From Chloroflexi bacterium RBG_19FT_COMBO_55_16 (GTDB lineage Bacteria; Chloroflexota; Anaerolineae; Anaerolineales; UBA4823): a stretch of 6,873 nucleotides of DNA. Positions 1 through 6,560 of this stretch are shown piece after piece. A program made the position numbers and the translations under genes. Position 1 is the first letter of the stretch. Every line of letters starts with the position of its first letter. The stretch covers positions 12,613 to 19,485 of the forward strand of contig MGOK01000143.1 in the NCBI GenBank assembly GCA_001795335.1, in the 5' to 3' direction. Under the pieces are notes generated by a model, which saw only the letters and a program-made list of their open reading frames with translations, had not been told where the DNA came from and ran no database searches.

Positions 1-56
1 CGCTGGCCATGTTTGAACAGGCGTTGTTAGCTTACGCTGAGGAGTACGGTTTCTAA
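1..56 (+). CDS. 3' end of an unidentified gene (partial)
   Basis: An open frame enters from the left edge and stops at TAA 54-56. The visible C-terminus reads LAMFEQALLAYAEEYGF, a mostly helical, acidic tail with no recognisable motif. The frame is open from position 3 and has ordinary codon use, and a stop followed by a gap before the next gene fits a real gene end. Seventeen residues are too few to assign a family. The same strand and the 69-bp gap to the cyclase gene make it a possible member of the same transcription unit. It could be a chance open stretch, though its position makes a real gene end more likely. Confidence 0.55.
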   Translation, partial: LAMFEQALLAYAEEYGF

Positions 57-82
57 AATCAGTGAAATCTGTGTAATCTGTG
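56..82. repeat. Three tandem 9-bp units (consensus AAATCTGTG)
   Basis: Three consecutive 9-bp units are visible: AAATCAGTG (56-64), AAATCTGTG (65-73) and TAATCTGTG (74-82). Units 1 and 2 differ at one base, as do units 2 and 3. The first base of unit 1 is the last base of the upstream stop codon; the array otherwise lies in the gap before the cyclase gene. From memory, similar AATCTGTG/AATCCGTG iterations occur in intergenic DNA of several bacterial phyla, but this was not checked. Function is unknown: it may be a dispersed repeat remnant or a protein-binding array. Confidence 0.6.
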
Positions 83-125
83 TCCCAATCAAAAAACTGA
101 TCACTCAATTAAATGTGAGACACCT

Positions 126-1799
126 ATGAACCGTGAACAATTTATCCAAATGTTAGCTGACGCTAAGTTGTTTGACCTGACTCAGGGGTGCAGCATCTTT
201 ACGCCTCCCTGGCCGGGGGAGAAAGCTTTGGAGATCCATTTCTTCAAGCGAGTCACCGGAGCTTACGGAGGAGGTCAGGGCGCCAACGGCCAGATTCTGA
301 ACTGGAGCAACACTGTCGGGACGCACCTGGTGGGTGAAACAGCCTTCCACTCTGGCGGCCGGGCTATCGCCGATATCCCTTTGAAGGACCTGTGCGGGCC
401 TGGCGTGGTGGTGGATATCTCCGATGCAGTCTCGGATTACAGCCTGTATACGCCCCAGATGATCACAGAAAGAGCCACCGTGAAGGAGGGCGATATCCTG
501 ATCATCAACACCGGCTACCATCGCTACTCCTGGGATTTGCCGGACGTACTCAATCCAAACGCTCAAGGCGGGGTCGAGTCCAAGGAATTTGGATTCCTGG
601 TCAGGCACCCAGGCCCTTCCCCCGATTTCTTCAAATGGGCCTTGGATATGAATCTCAAGGTCGTTGGGGTGGATTGTGGCTGCGCTGAACATCCCATGAA
701 TACCCCCATCCGCTATATGCACGCCAATGAGTTCAAGAAAGCCGAAGCGAAGTTAAAGGCAGACCATGGAAAATCCTGGGATGAGATGTTCCCCCAGGAC
801 GAGTATTACCAGCTGACCCATATCCGGATGCCCAAGGCTCATCTGCTCCTGGCCGAAGCAATCGTTGGTGAGATCGACCAGCTGAAGAATCAACGCGCCT
901 GGATCATGATTCATCCGATCCCCTTCATGGAAGTGGAGACAGCCTGGTCGCGCGCCTGCGCCTGGTTGCCCCCGGATGGGATGGATGAAAACGAGTTCTT
1001 CCAGATCATGTCCTCCGCCGAAATGCTGGACTTCACAGTCCCCTTCAGCGTCCAAACGCCTCAATGGGCGAACTATATCCCTTTGACGGTTACCTACACC
1101 AAGCGCGTTGGCGGCCAGTACTTTGGCATGGGAAGGAATGGTTCGATCTGCAATGCCAGCATTCACCTCGCCTCCCATATGGATGGAGAGAAGCACTTCT
1201 GGCCAGCTGGACGAGCCATCGGCCAGGTACCGCTGGAACATTGGGTTGGCCCGGGCGTGATCGCCGATATCTCTCACCTGGTATCTGACACGAGTGTGTA
1301 TACGCCCAAAATGATCGAAAGCGTGGTCGATGTCCGCCAGGGAGACATCCTGATCCTGAAGACCGGCTGGTATAAATATGGTTGGATCAGCCCGGACTCG
1401 GATGAATTTCGCTATATGATCAAACACCCGGGTCCTTCACCAGACTTTTCGCAATGGTGTATTGACAAACAGATCAAATGGCTGGGCATCGATGCCGTGA
1501 GCCAGGACCACCCGATGAATACCATCCAGCGTCTCTGGCATCCCAAGACTTTCGAGGAAGCCAACCGCAAGCTGATCAGGGACTTCGGCAAGGACTGGGA
1601 TGAGATGTATCCACTGGATAAGTATTACCAGGATACACACTTAAACCTTTTCCCGAAGAAAATCGTCCACGCTGAAAACCTGGGTAAAGATATCGCTCAG
1701 GCGAAGAGTGGCCGGTACTACCTGGGCTGTTTTCTGCAGAAATGCCTGGAAGTCACCTCCATGTGGGCCAGGTTTGTCGCTTTCAAAGAACCAGGCTAA
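126..1799 (+). CDS. Tandem double-domain cyclase family protein (kynurenine formamidase/isatin hydrolase-like)
   Basis: The 557-residue product holds two homologous copies of the cyclase fold (PF04199 family), roughly residues 1-283 and 284-557; single-domain members are usually about 200-280 residues. Members are metal-dependent hydrolases of cyclic or linear amides and esters, with the motif HxGTHxDxPxH. Domain 2 keeps a variant: H347-x-x-S-H351-x-D353, then H357. In domain 1 the same positions are T63, H67, V69 and A73, so only one of four is kept. Both copies share GRAI (78-81, 362-365), HPGPSPDF (161-168, 434-441), HPMNT (189-193, 462-466) and an SWDEM/DWDEM stretch (217-221, 490-494). 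Domain 2 is therefore probably catalytic and domain 1 structural or altered. The ATG at 126 follows a weak GTGAGA ribosome site (115-120). No signal peptide is seen, so a cytoplasmic location is inferred. The substrate is unknown; hydrolysis of a ring-oxidised product of the downstream hydroxylase is only a hypothesis. Confidence 0.88.
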   Translation: MNREQFIQMLADAKLFDLTQGCSIFTPPWPGEKALEIHFFKRVTGAYGGGQGANGQILNWSNTVGTHLVGETAFHSGGRAIADIPLKDLCGPGVVVDISDAVSDYSLYTPQMITERATVKEGDILIINTGYHRYSWDLPDVLNPNAQGGVESKEFGFLVRHPGPSPDFFKWALDMNLKVVGVDCGCAEHPMNTPIRYMHANEFKKAEAKLKADHGKSWDEMFPQDEYYQLTHIRMPKAHLLLAEAIVGEIDQLKNQRAWIMIHPIPFMEVETAWSRACAWLPPDGMDENEFFQIMSSAEMLDFTVPFSVQTPQWANYIPLTVTYTKRVGGQYFGMGRNGSICNASIHLASHMDGEKHFWPAGRAIGQVPLEHWVGPGVIADISHLVSDTSVYTPKMIESVVDVRQGDILILKTGWYKYGWISPDSDEFRYMIKHPGPSPDFSQWCIDKQIKWLGIDAVSQDHPMNTIQRLWHPKTFEEANRKLIRDFGKDWDEMYPLDKYYQDTHLNLFPKKIVHAENLGKDIAQAKSGRYYLGCFLQKCLEVTSMWARFVAFKEPG

Positions 1800-1864
1800 T
1801 CTGGGAAAGGAGTTTCCAACCATCTTATTCGGTGATTACCTGGTATATTCGTAGCCAATCGGTT
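1800..1864 (+). promoter_or_regulatory. Leader before the NmrA-like gene, with an unpaired ribosome site and a possible -10 box
   Basis: The 65-bp gap contains a strong Shine-Dalgarno-like AAAGGAG (1806-1812) with no ATG at usable distance; the next in-frame ATG is at 1865, 52 bases on. An in-frame GTG at 1832 is 19 bases away, also too far for normal initiation. A TATATT hexamer (1844-1849) could be a -10 box, which would place transcription start within about 10 bases of ATG 1865 and give a near-leaderless message, but no good -35 element is seen. Treat this as a candidate only. Confidence 0.2.
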
Positions 1865-2740
1865 ATGATCCTCATTACTGGCGCTGGCGGTAAGACAGGT
1901 CGGGCGGTCATTCGAGCACTGGTCTCAAAGGGAGAACCCGTGCGTGCATTGGTCCACCGCTCTGACCAAACCCAGAGGTTAGAATCTCTCGGCGTGCAGC
2001 AAGCTCTTGCTGGAGATATGAATTCTCGTTCCACTATGGCTCGAGCTGTTCAGGGAGTGCGCGCCATCTATCACATCTGTCCCAACGTCAGCCCGGATGA
2101 GCTGTCCATCGGTCAGACAGTAATTGCAGCTGCCAGGGTTGCCGGGATCGAGCATTTTGTCTACCACTCTGTGCTTCACCCGCAGACCGAATCCATGCCG
2201 CACCACTGGCAGAAGTTACGCATCGAAGAGCAGCTGCTCGAATCCGGGTTATCGTACACCATCCTGCAGCCCACAGTCTATATGCAGAATATCTTAGTCC
2301 ATTGGAAGAAGATACTGAATGAAGGGATATACCCGGTTCCTTACCCGGCAGAAACGCGCTTGAGTTATGTCGATTTGGATGATGTGGGGCAGGTTGCCGC
2401 GATTGTTCTTACTGAATCTGGGCATGCTAACGCCACTTATCAGCTGGTCGGAACGCCGGGCTTATCCCAAGACCAGGTAGCAGGTATCCTTAGTCAACAG
2501 TTAGGACGTCAGGTGCGAGTCACAACTGTTCCGCTTGAAACCTGGGAAAGGCAAGCTCGCCGCTCTGGTATGGGAGATTATCAGGTCGATACCTTGTTGA
2601 AGATGTTCCGCTATTACGCCCGCTATGGTTTGTGTGGCAACCCCCAGGTTTTGAGCTGGCTACTCCTCCGTCCACCGTTAACTTTGGATAATTTTATCGA
2701 AAATACCGTCCATCAACAGGTGCAGCAGGAACCCATATGA
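1865..2740 (+). CDS. NmrA-like NAD(P)-binding atypical short-chain dehydrogenase family protein
   Basis: The predicted product is 291 residues. The N-terminus starts directly with a Rossmann beta strand and the dinucleotide loop GAGGKTG (residues 6-12), matching the GxxGxxG of atypical SDRs. Further family landmarks are GDM (50-52), YHSVLHP (100-106), the K118xxxE121 segment, YTILQPTVYMQN (131-142) and a C-terminal RPPLTLDNF (269-277). The open frame extends upstream to 1742, but that would overlap the cyclase gene and add 41 residues unlike the family; ATG 1865 puts the Rossmann strand at residue 2 as is typical. No clear ribosome site precedes this ATG. Members act as NAD(P)H-dependent reductases or as redox sensors, and sequence alone cannot separate these. 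The stop overlaps the next start (ATGA, 2737-2740), implying translational coupling with the hydroxylase FAD subunit. A cytoplasmic protein is inferred. Confidence 0.85.
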   Translation: MILITGAGGKTGRAVIRALVSKGEPVRALVHRSDQTQRLESLGVQQALAGDMNSRSTMARAVQGVRAIYHICPNVSPDELSIGQTVIAAARVAGIEHFVYHSVLHPQTESMPHHWQKLRIEEQLLESGLSYTILQPTVYMQNILVHWKKILNEGIYPVPYPAETRLSYVDLDDVGQVAAIVLTESGHANATYQLVGTPGLSQDQVAGILSQQLGRQVRVTTVPLETWERQARRSGMGDYQVDTLLKMFRYYARYGLCGNPQVLSWLLLRPPLTLDNFIENTVHQQVQQEPI

Positions 2741-3621
2741 AACCCGCTCCATTCGATTATTATGCCCCCACTTCAATCGAGGAAGCCTTATCCCTCCTGG
2801 CCAGGTATGGCTATGATGCCAAAGCCCTGGCCGGTGGGCAAAGCCTGATCCCCATGATGAACTTCCGCCTGGCCCAACCTGCGGTGCTGATCGACTTGAA
2901 CAATATCCCTGACCTGTCCTTTATCCGCGGCGATGAGGGTGGTGGCCTGCGGCTGGGGGCCATGACCCGCCATGCTCAGGTGGAACATGACCCGTTGATC
3001 GCTGAACGAACTCCCCTGATATTCGAGACGATGCCCAAGATTGCCACTCCCCAGATTCGCTCGCGCGGAACCTTTGGCGGCAGTATTTCCCACGCAGACC
3101 CCTCCGCCGAATTGGTGGCTGTGAGCGTGATTTTGGATGGGCTCTTTCGCTTGCGCAGTCAGACCGGGCATCGCTGGGTTCCAGCCAAGGAGTTCTTCAT
3201 TGGTATGTTCACTACCCAGCTGGAGCCGGACGAGTTGCTGACCGAGATCGCTTTTCCCCCAATGCAGCCGCGTTCGGGTTGGGCGTTGATGGAGATCGCC
3301 CGCCGCCCGCATGATTTCGCCCTGGTGGGGGTAGCCGTGGTAGTTAATTTGGATGATGAGAATCGCTGCTATAACGCCCGCATCGGGTTGCTCAGTGTCG
3401 GGGATGGGCCAGTGGAAGCTAACCGGGCTGCTGAGGCGCTCATCGGTCAAGCGCCAACTTCAGAACCGATCAAGGCCGCGGCCGAGATCGCCGCCACTGA
3501 AGATATCGATCCTAGCAGCGATATTCACGCCTCGGCAGGATATCGCCGGCAGCTGGTCAAAGTTCTGACTCGCCGGGCTCTGGAATTGGCTTTCGAGCGC
3601 GCCAGCAGCATCCCATCCTGA
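2737..3621 (+). CDS. Molybdenum hydroxylase FAD-binding (medium) subunit, CoxM/CutM-like
   Basis: This 294-residue protein has the usual length and architecture of the FAD subunit of xanthine dehydrogenase/CO dehydrogenase-type enzymes: an N-terminal FAD_binding_5 domain (about 1-175) and a CO_deh_flav_C domain (about 180-290). FAD-contact motifs are AGGQSL (32-37) and TFGGSISHADPSAE (112-125), the latter matching the family TIGG...HADPAAE pattern. The only cysteine is C211, so the extra [4Fe-4S] insert found in 4-hydroxybenzoyl-CoA reductase is absent. The protein would accept electrons from the [2Fe-2S] subunit and pass them to an external acceptor. ATG 2737 is preceded by AGGA (2727-2730) six bases upstream and overlaps the preceding stop. 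It is followed by the small and large subunits, giving the M-S-L order known from cox operons. The family is certain; the acceptor and substrate are unknown. Confidence 0.95.
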   Translation: MKPAPFDYYAPTSIEEALSLLARYGYDAKALAGGQSLIPMMNFRLAQPAVLIDLNNIPDLSFIRGDEGGGLRLGAMTRHAQVEHDPLIAERTPLIFETMPKIATPQIRSRGTFGGSISHADPSAELVAVSVILDGLFRLRSQTGHRWVPAKEFFIGMFTTQLEPDELLTEIAFPPMQPRSGWALMEIARRPHDFALVGVAVVVNLDDENRCYNARIGLLSVGDGPVEANRAAEALIGQAPTSEPIKAAAEIAATEDIDPSSDIHASAGYRRQLVKVLTRRALELAFERASSIPS

Positions 3622-3655
3622 AATGCGATGCTCTCACCCGCCCAATCCCCCGATC

Positions 3656-3660
3656 AGGAG
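3656..3660 (+). promoter_or_regulatory. Ribosome binding site fixing the small-subunit start
   Basis: AGGAG lies six bases before ATG 3667. The earlier in-frame ATG at 3628 has no such site and would add 13 residues with no counterpart in the family, so 3667 is preferred. Confidence 0.7.
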
Positions 3661-3666
3661 AAGTTT

Positions 3667-4143
3667 ATGAACGGTCTTTATGAGGTAGATCTTACTGTTA
3701 ACGGAAAAAATTACCAGCGCGCGGTTGATCCACGGCTCTTGCTAAGCGACTTCTTGCGCCATGAATTAAATTTGACCGGAACGCATGTTGGTTGTGAGCA
3801 TGGTGTCTGCGGCGCCTGCACGGTATTACTCGATGGGCAGCCAATCCGCTCCTGTCTGATGTTTGCGGTACAGGCCAATGGGCACGAAATCATGACCGTC
3901 GAAGGGTTAGGAACTCAAGAGAAACTGCATCCGCTGCAAGCGGCTTTTGTAGAAGCTCACGGTTTGCAATGCGGATTCTGTACACCGGGAATTCTGATGA
4001 CCCTGCTGCCTTTCCTGGAAAGCAATCCTGACCCCGATGAAGCTGAGATAAGGCATGCCATCTCCGGAAATCTCTGCCGCTGTACGGGCTACCAACACAT
4101 TGTTGATGCCGTAAAAATTGCTTCAGAGAAGCTAAGCCCCTGA
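3667..4143 (+). CDS. Molybdenum hydroxylase [2Fe-2S] (small) subunit, CoxS/CutS-like
   Basis: The 158-residue product is the normal size for the iron-sulfur subunit and carries all eight cluster ligands. A plant-ferredoxin-type N-terminal domain (about 1-78) has C43, C48, C51 and C63 in the CxxxxCxxCx11C pattern. A helical C-terminal domain (about 80-155) has C102 and C105 (QCGFCTPG) and C137 and C139 (NLCRCTGY), which bind the second cluster next to the molybdopterin cofactor. It relays electrons from the Mo site to FAD. The start at ATG 3667 is chosen from the AGGAG ribosome site and from family N-termini. A 45-bp gap separates it from the FAD subunit and a 71-bp gap from the large subunit. 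No key residue is missing. It would act in the cytoplasm as part of an (LMS)2-type complex, known for the family and inferred here. Confidence 0.96.
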   Translation: MNGLYEVDLTVNGKNYQRAVDPRLLLSDFLRHELNLTGTHVGCEHGVCGACTVLLDGQPIRSCLMFAVQANGHEIMTVEGLGTQEKLHPLQAAFVEAHGLQCGFCTPGILMTLLPFLESNPDPDEAEIRHAISGNLCRCTGYQHIVDAVKIASEKLSP

Positions 4144-4154
4144 CTGGCAAAATC

Positions 4155-4174
4155 AGATGACCAACATCTTTTTT
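4155..4174 (+). terminator. Weak hairpin plus T-tract between small and large subunit genes
   Basis: AGATG (4155-4159) pairs perfectly with CATCT (4165-4169) across a five-base ACCAA loop, and a run of six T (4169-4174) follows. This has the form of a Rho-independent terminator, but the 5-bp stem is short and has only two G-C pairs, so it would be inefficient. Since it separates two subunits of one enzyme, it is more likely an attenuator, an mRNA-processing site or chance. Confidence 0.25.
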
Positions 4175-4195
4175 CGAAACAAACCCTAGTGGACA

Positions 4196-4207
4196 ATCCT
4201 ACAGGAT
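4196..4207 (+). promoter_or_regulatory. Small inverted repeat covering the large-subunit ribosome site
   Basis: ATCC (4196-4199) can pair with GGAT (4204-4207) around a TACA loop. The probable Shine-Dalgarno AGGA (4203-4206), eight bases before ATG 4215, sits mainly in the 3' arm. A 4-bp stem is weak and could be chance; if it forms, it would slightly lower initiation of the large subunit. Confidence 0.2.
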
Positions 4208-4214
4208 CCGATCT

Positions 4215-6560
4215 ATGGCGAAGATAATTGGTAAGCGGATTAAACGCAACGAAGATCCCCGACTGTTGACCGGGGAAGCTTTATTTGTAGATGATGTATC
4301 CATTCCAGGCATGCTGCATGCGGCTTTCTTGCGCAGCGACTACGCCCATGCCTATTTGCGGAGCATTGACGCCTCTGCGGCGCGGGAACGGCCGGGAGTA
4401 ATCGCGGTGATCACTGCGCAGGATATGGGCGACGAATGGCAGCCTGGCCCGCCGTTAGTCTCACCTCCCCCCACGGTGAAAGACGTTATCTTCCACTCCC
4501 GCCCCCAGGTTCCCCTGGTCAAAGATAAGGTGCGCCATGCGGGCGAGCCGATCGCACTCGTCGTCGCTGAAAGCCGTTATATTGCCGAAGATGCCGTGGA
4601 AGACATCCTCGTTGACCTTGACCCCCTGGAAGCGGTTGTGGATATAGAGAAAGCCTTGCATCCCGATGCTCCCCTTGTCCATGAGGATCTCGACTCTAAC
4701 CTGGCTGCCCATCTTATCCAAAAAAGAGGCGATTATACTGCTGCCCGAGCTCAGGCTGATGTGGTTATTAAGAGAAAGATCGTCATCGACCGGGGAGCCG
4801 CGGGAGCCATGGAAAACCGGGGCATCGTGGCCGATTGGGATGCAAAAAGCCAGCATTTGACGGTGTGGGACACCACCCAGGCGCCTATCCCCATTCGCAA
4901 TGGACTCGCGGCCAGGATGGGTCTGTCCGAAAGTCAGGTCAGGGTTATCGCGCCCTTTATTGGGGGTGGATTTGGCCCTAAAATGATGATGTTCTACCCG
5001 GAAGAGTTACTTATTCCATGGATATCCATGAAACTAGGTCGGCCTGTCAAGTGGATCGAAGACCGGCACGAGAACTTCTACGCTACGACCCAGGAAAGGG
5101 GGCAGGTCCACGAGGCCGAGATCGCGCTGACAAAAGATGGGCGTGTGCTTGGCGTCAGTCACAATTTCTTGCATGATTCCGGCGCCTATGATCCCTATGG
5201 TTTAACCATCCCGCTCAACACGCAATCCCACGTGATGGGAGCCTATGATGTCCCCAATTACTACAGTGATCTCAAGGTCGTGTTCACCAACAAGACTCTT
5301 ACTACGCCGATCCGCGGGGCAGGTCGCCCTCAAGGGATCTTTGTCATCGAACGCTTGTTAGACCTGGCCGCCAAAGAACTGGGGATCGACCCGGTTGAAA
5401 TCCGGATGCGAAATTTCATCCATCCGGATGCTTTTCCCTACCAGCGCGAGATCATTGACCAGGCTTTCGCGCCGCTCATTTTGGACAGCGGAAACTATAA
5501 ACCGGTACTCGAGAAAGCCGCGGCCATGATCGGCTACGATCGCTTCATAAAGGAGGAAGGCCCGCGCCTGCGCGCCGAAGGCCGGCACGTGGGAATCGGC
5601 ATCGTCTCTTTTATTGAGACAACCGGCGTTGGTCCCTATGAGGGCGCCAGGGTTACCGTTGAGGCGAGTGGCAAGATTCGCGTGGCGACCGGAGTCGGCA
5701 CACAAGGGCAAGGTCACTTCACCTCTTTTGCCCAGATCGTCGCCGAGCAATTAGGGGTAGGTATCGAGGATGTGCATCTGGCGACCGGAGATACCTCCGA
5801 ATTCCATTGGGGGACGGGCACCTTTGCCAGCCGCGGGGCTGTCGTCGCTGGCAATGCCATCCACGCTTCAGCCCTGGTGGTTCGCGAAAAGGTGCTCAAG
5901 TTGGCCAGTAAGGTTCTCGAAGCCCCTGAAGAGGAGCTGGAACTCGAAGACGGCCAGGTGAGGGTGGCCGATATCCCCAGCATGTCCATCAGCCTGGGCG
6001 AGCTGGCTTTGTTGGCGAACCCCTTGCGGGGAGCCGTTGAACCTGGCACAGAACCCGGTCTTGAAGCCACCGCCTACTTCGGTCCCCAGTACGGAGCCGC
6101 GGCTTTTGGTGTCCACGCCTTGATTCTAGAAGTAGACCCCGAGACCATGATGGTAGAGATCAAGCGCTACGTGGTCGTTGAAGACTGTGGCACAATTTTA
6201 AACCCACTGATTCTAGAAGGGCAGATCCACGGGGGTGTGGCGATGGGCATCGGGAATGCTTTTTATGAGCGGCTCGTATTTGATGAGAATGGACAGCTGC
6301 TGAACGCCTCCTTAGCCGATTATTTGATCCCTTCGGCAACCGAGGTGCCTCGTATCGAAGTTGGGCATGAGGAAACTCGCAGCCCACTTAACCCGCTGGG
6401 CACGAAGGGCGCTGGCGAAGCCGGGACTATCCCGGTGCCGGCTCTCTTTGCCCAGGCGTTGGAGAATGCCTTACCCGATTTCAATTTGGAAATTCTTGAG
6501 ATGCCTCTCAGCCCCAACCGGTTGTTTGAGTTGCTTCAGGAAAAGGAGCGAGAAAAATGA
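4215..6560 (+). CDS. Molybdenum hydroxylase molybdopterin-binding (large) subunit, form II CoxL-like/aldehyde oxidase type
   Basis: The 781-residue product has the full length of CoxL/CutL-type catalytic subunits. An N-terminal Ald_Xan_dh_C domain spans about 20-130, opening with the typical RNEDPRLLTG (11-20); the rest is the cofactor-binding domain. Visible motifs are GGGFGPK (250-256), RGAGRPQG (367-374), GQGH (498-501), GDT...GTGTFASRG (526-541), NPLILEGQ (663-670) and KGAGEAG (731-737). E735 matches the catalytic base Glu1261 of bovine xanthine oxidase and Glu763 of CoxL. The loop is PIRGAGR (365-371), not the AYxCSFR of form I CO dehydrogenase, so CO is unlikely as substrate. In the segment before M199-E200, where the family usually has NQR, this protein reads I191-D192-R193, an apparent loss of the Gln near Mo. 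The protein would hydroxylate an aldehyde, purine or N-heterocycle. Start ATG 4215 follows AGGA (4203-4206). Its stop overlaps the next start. Confidence 0.95.
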   Translation: MAKIIGKRIKRNEDPRLLTGEALFVDDVSIPGMLHAAFLRSDYAHAYLRSIDASAARERPGVIAVITAQDMGDEWQPGPPLVSPPPTVKDVIFHSRPQVPLVKDKVRHAGEPIALVVAESRYIAEDAVEDILVDLDPLEAVVDIEKALHPDAPLVHEDLDSNLAAHLIQKRGDYTAARAQADVVIKRKIVIDRGAAGAMENRGIVADWDAKSQHLTVWDTTQAPIPIRNGLAARMGLSESQVRVIAPFIGGGFGPKMMMFYPEELLIPWISMKLGRPVKWIEDRHENFYATTQERGQVHEAEIALTKDGRVLGVSHNFLHDSGAYDPYGLTIPLNTQSHVMGAYDVPNYYSDLKVVFTNKTLTTPIRGAGRPQGIFVIERLLDLAAKELGIDPVEIRMRNFIHPDAFPYQREIIDQAFAPLILDSGNYKPVLEKAAAMIGYDRFIKEEGPRLRAEGRHVGIGIVSFIETTGVGPYEGARVTVEASGKIRVATGVGTQGQGHFTSFAQIVAEQLGVGIEDVHLATGDTSEFHWGTGTFASRGAVVAGNAIHASALVVREKVLKLASKVLEAPEEELELEDGQVRVADIPSMSISLGELALLANPLRGAVEPGTEPGLEATAYFGPQYGAAAFGVHALILEVDPETMMVEIKRYVVVEDCGTILNPLILEGQIHGGVAMGIGNAFYERLVFDENGQLLNASLADYLIPSATEVPRIEVGHEETRSPLNPLGTKGAGEAGTIPVPALFAQALENALPDFNLEILEMPLSPNRLFELLQEKEREK
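6541..6548 (+). promoter_or_regulatory. Ribosome binding site for the CoxG-like gene inside the large-subunit 3' end
   Basis: AAAAGGAG sits eight bases before ATG 6557, within the last codons of the large subunit. With the ATGA overlap it indicates coupled translation of the two genes. Confidence 0.7.

Noticed and set aside
58..101. ATCAGT (58-63) and ACTGAT (96-101) inverted repeat
   Set aside because: Six base pairs with a 32-base loop is too weak and likely by chance; no T-tract follows.
753..1427. 224-codon open frame on the minus strand
   Set aside because: It lies wholly antisense to the cyclase gene, whose two-domain homology is clear. The translation shows no recognisable domain, and it fits a codon-bias shadow.
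1742..1864. Upstream extension of the NmrA-like frame to ATG 1742
   Set aside because: It would overlap the cyclase gene by 58 bases and add 41 residues that do not resemble any NmrA-like N-terminus.
2788..3450. 220-codon open frame on the minus strand
   Set aside because: It is antisense to the FAD subunit with its well-matched motifs, and its product is low-quality with no family signature.
4461..4856. 131-codon minus-strand frame and similar ones inside the large subunit (5358-5750, 5714-6070)
   Set aside because: All sit opposite strongly conserved coding sequence and none has motifs or a convincing ribosome site.
6121..6219. TGATTCTAGAAG present twice (6121-6132 and 6208-6219)
   Set aside because: Both copies encode LILE within conserved protein segments in the same frame, so coincidence of codon choice is enough; no flanking similarity is seen.
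4215..6560. Aerobic CO dehydrogenase (form I CoxL)
   Set aside because: The defining AYxCSFR loop is absent; the sequence has PIRGAGR. Gene order M-S-L and CoxG alone do not prove CO oxidation.
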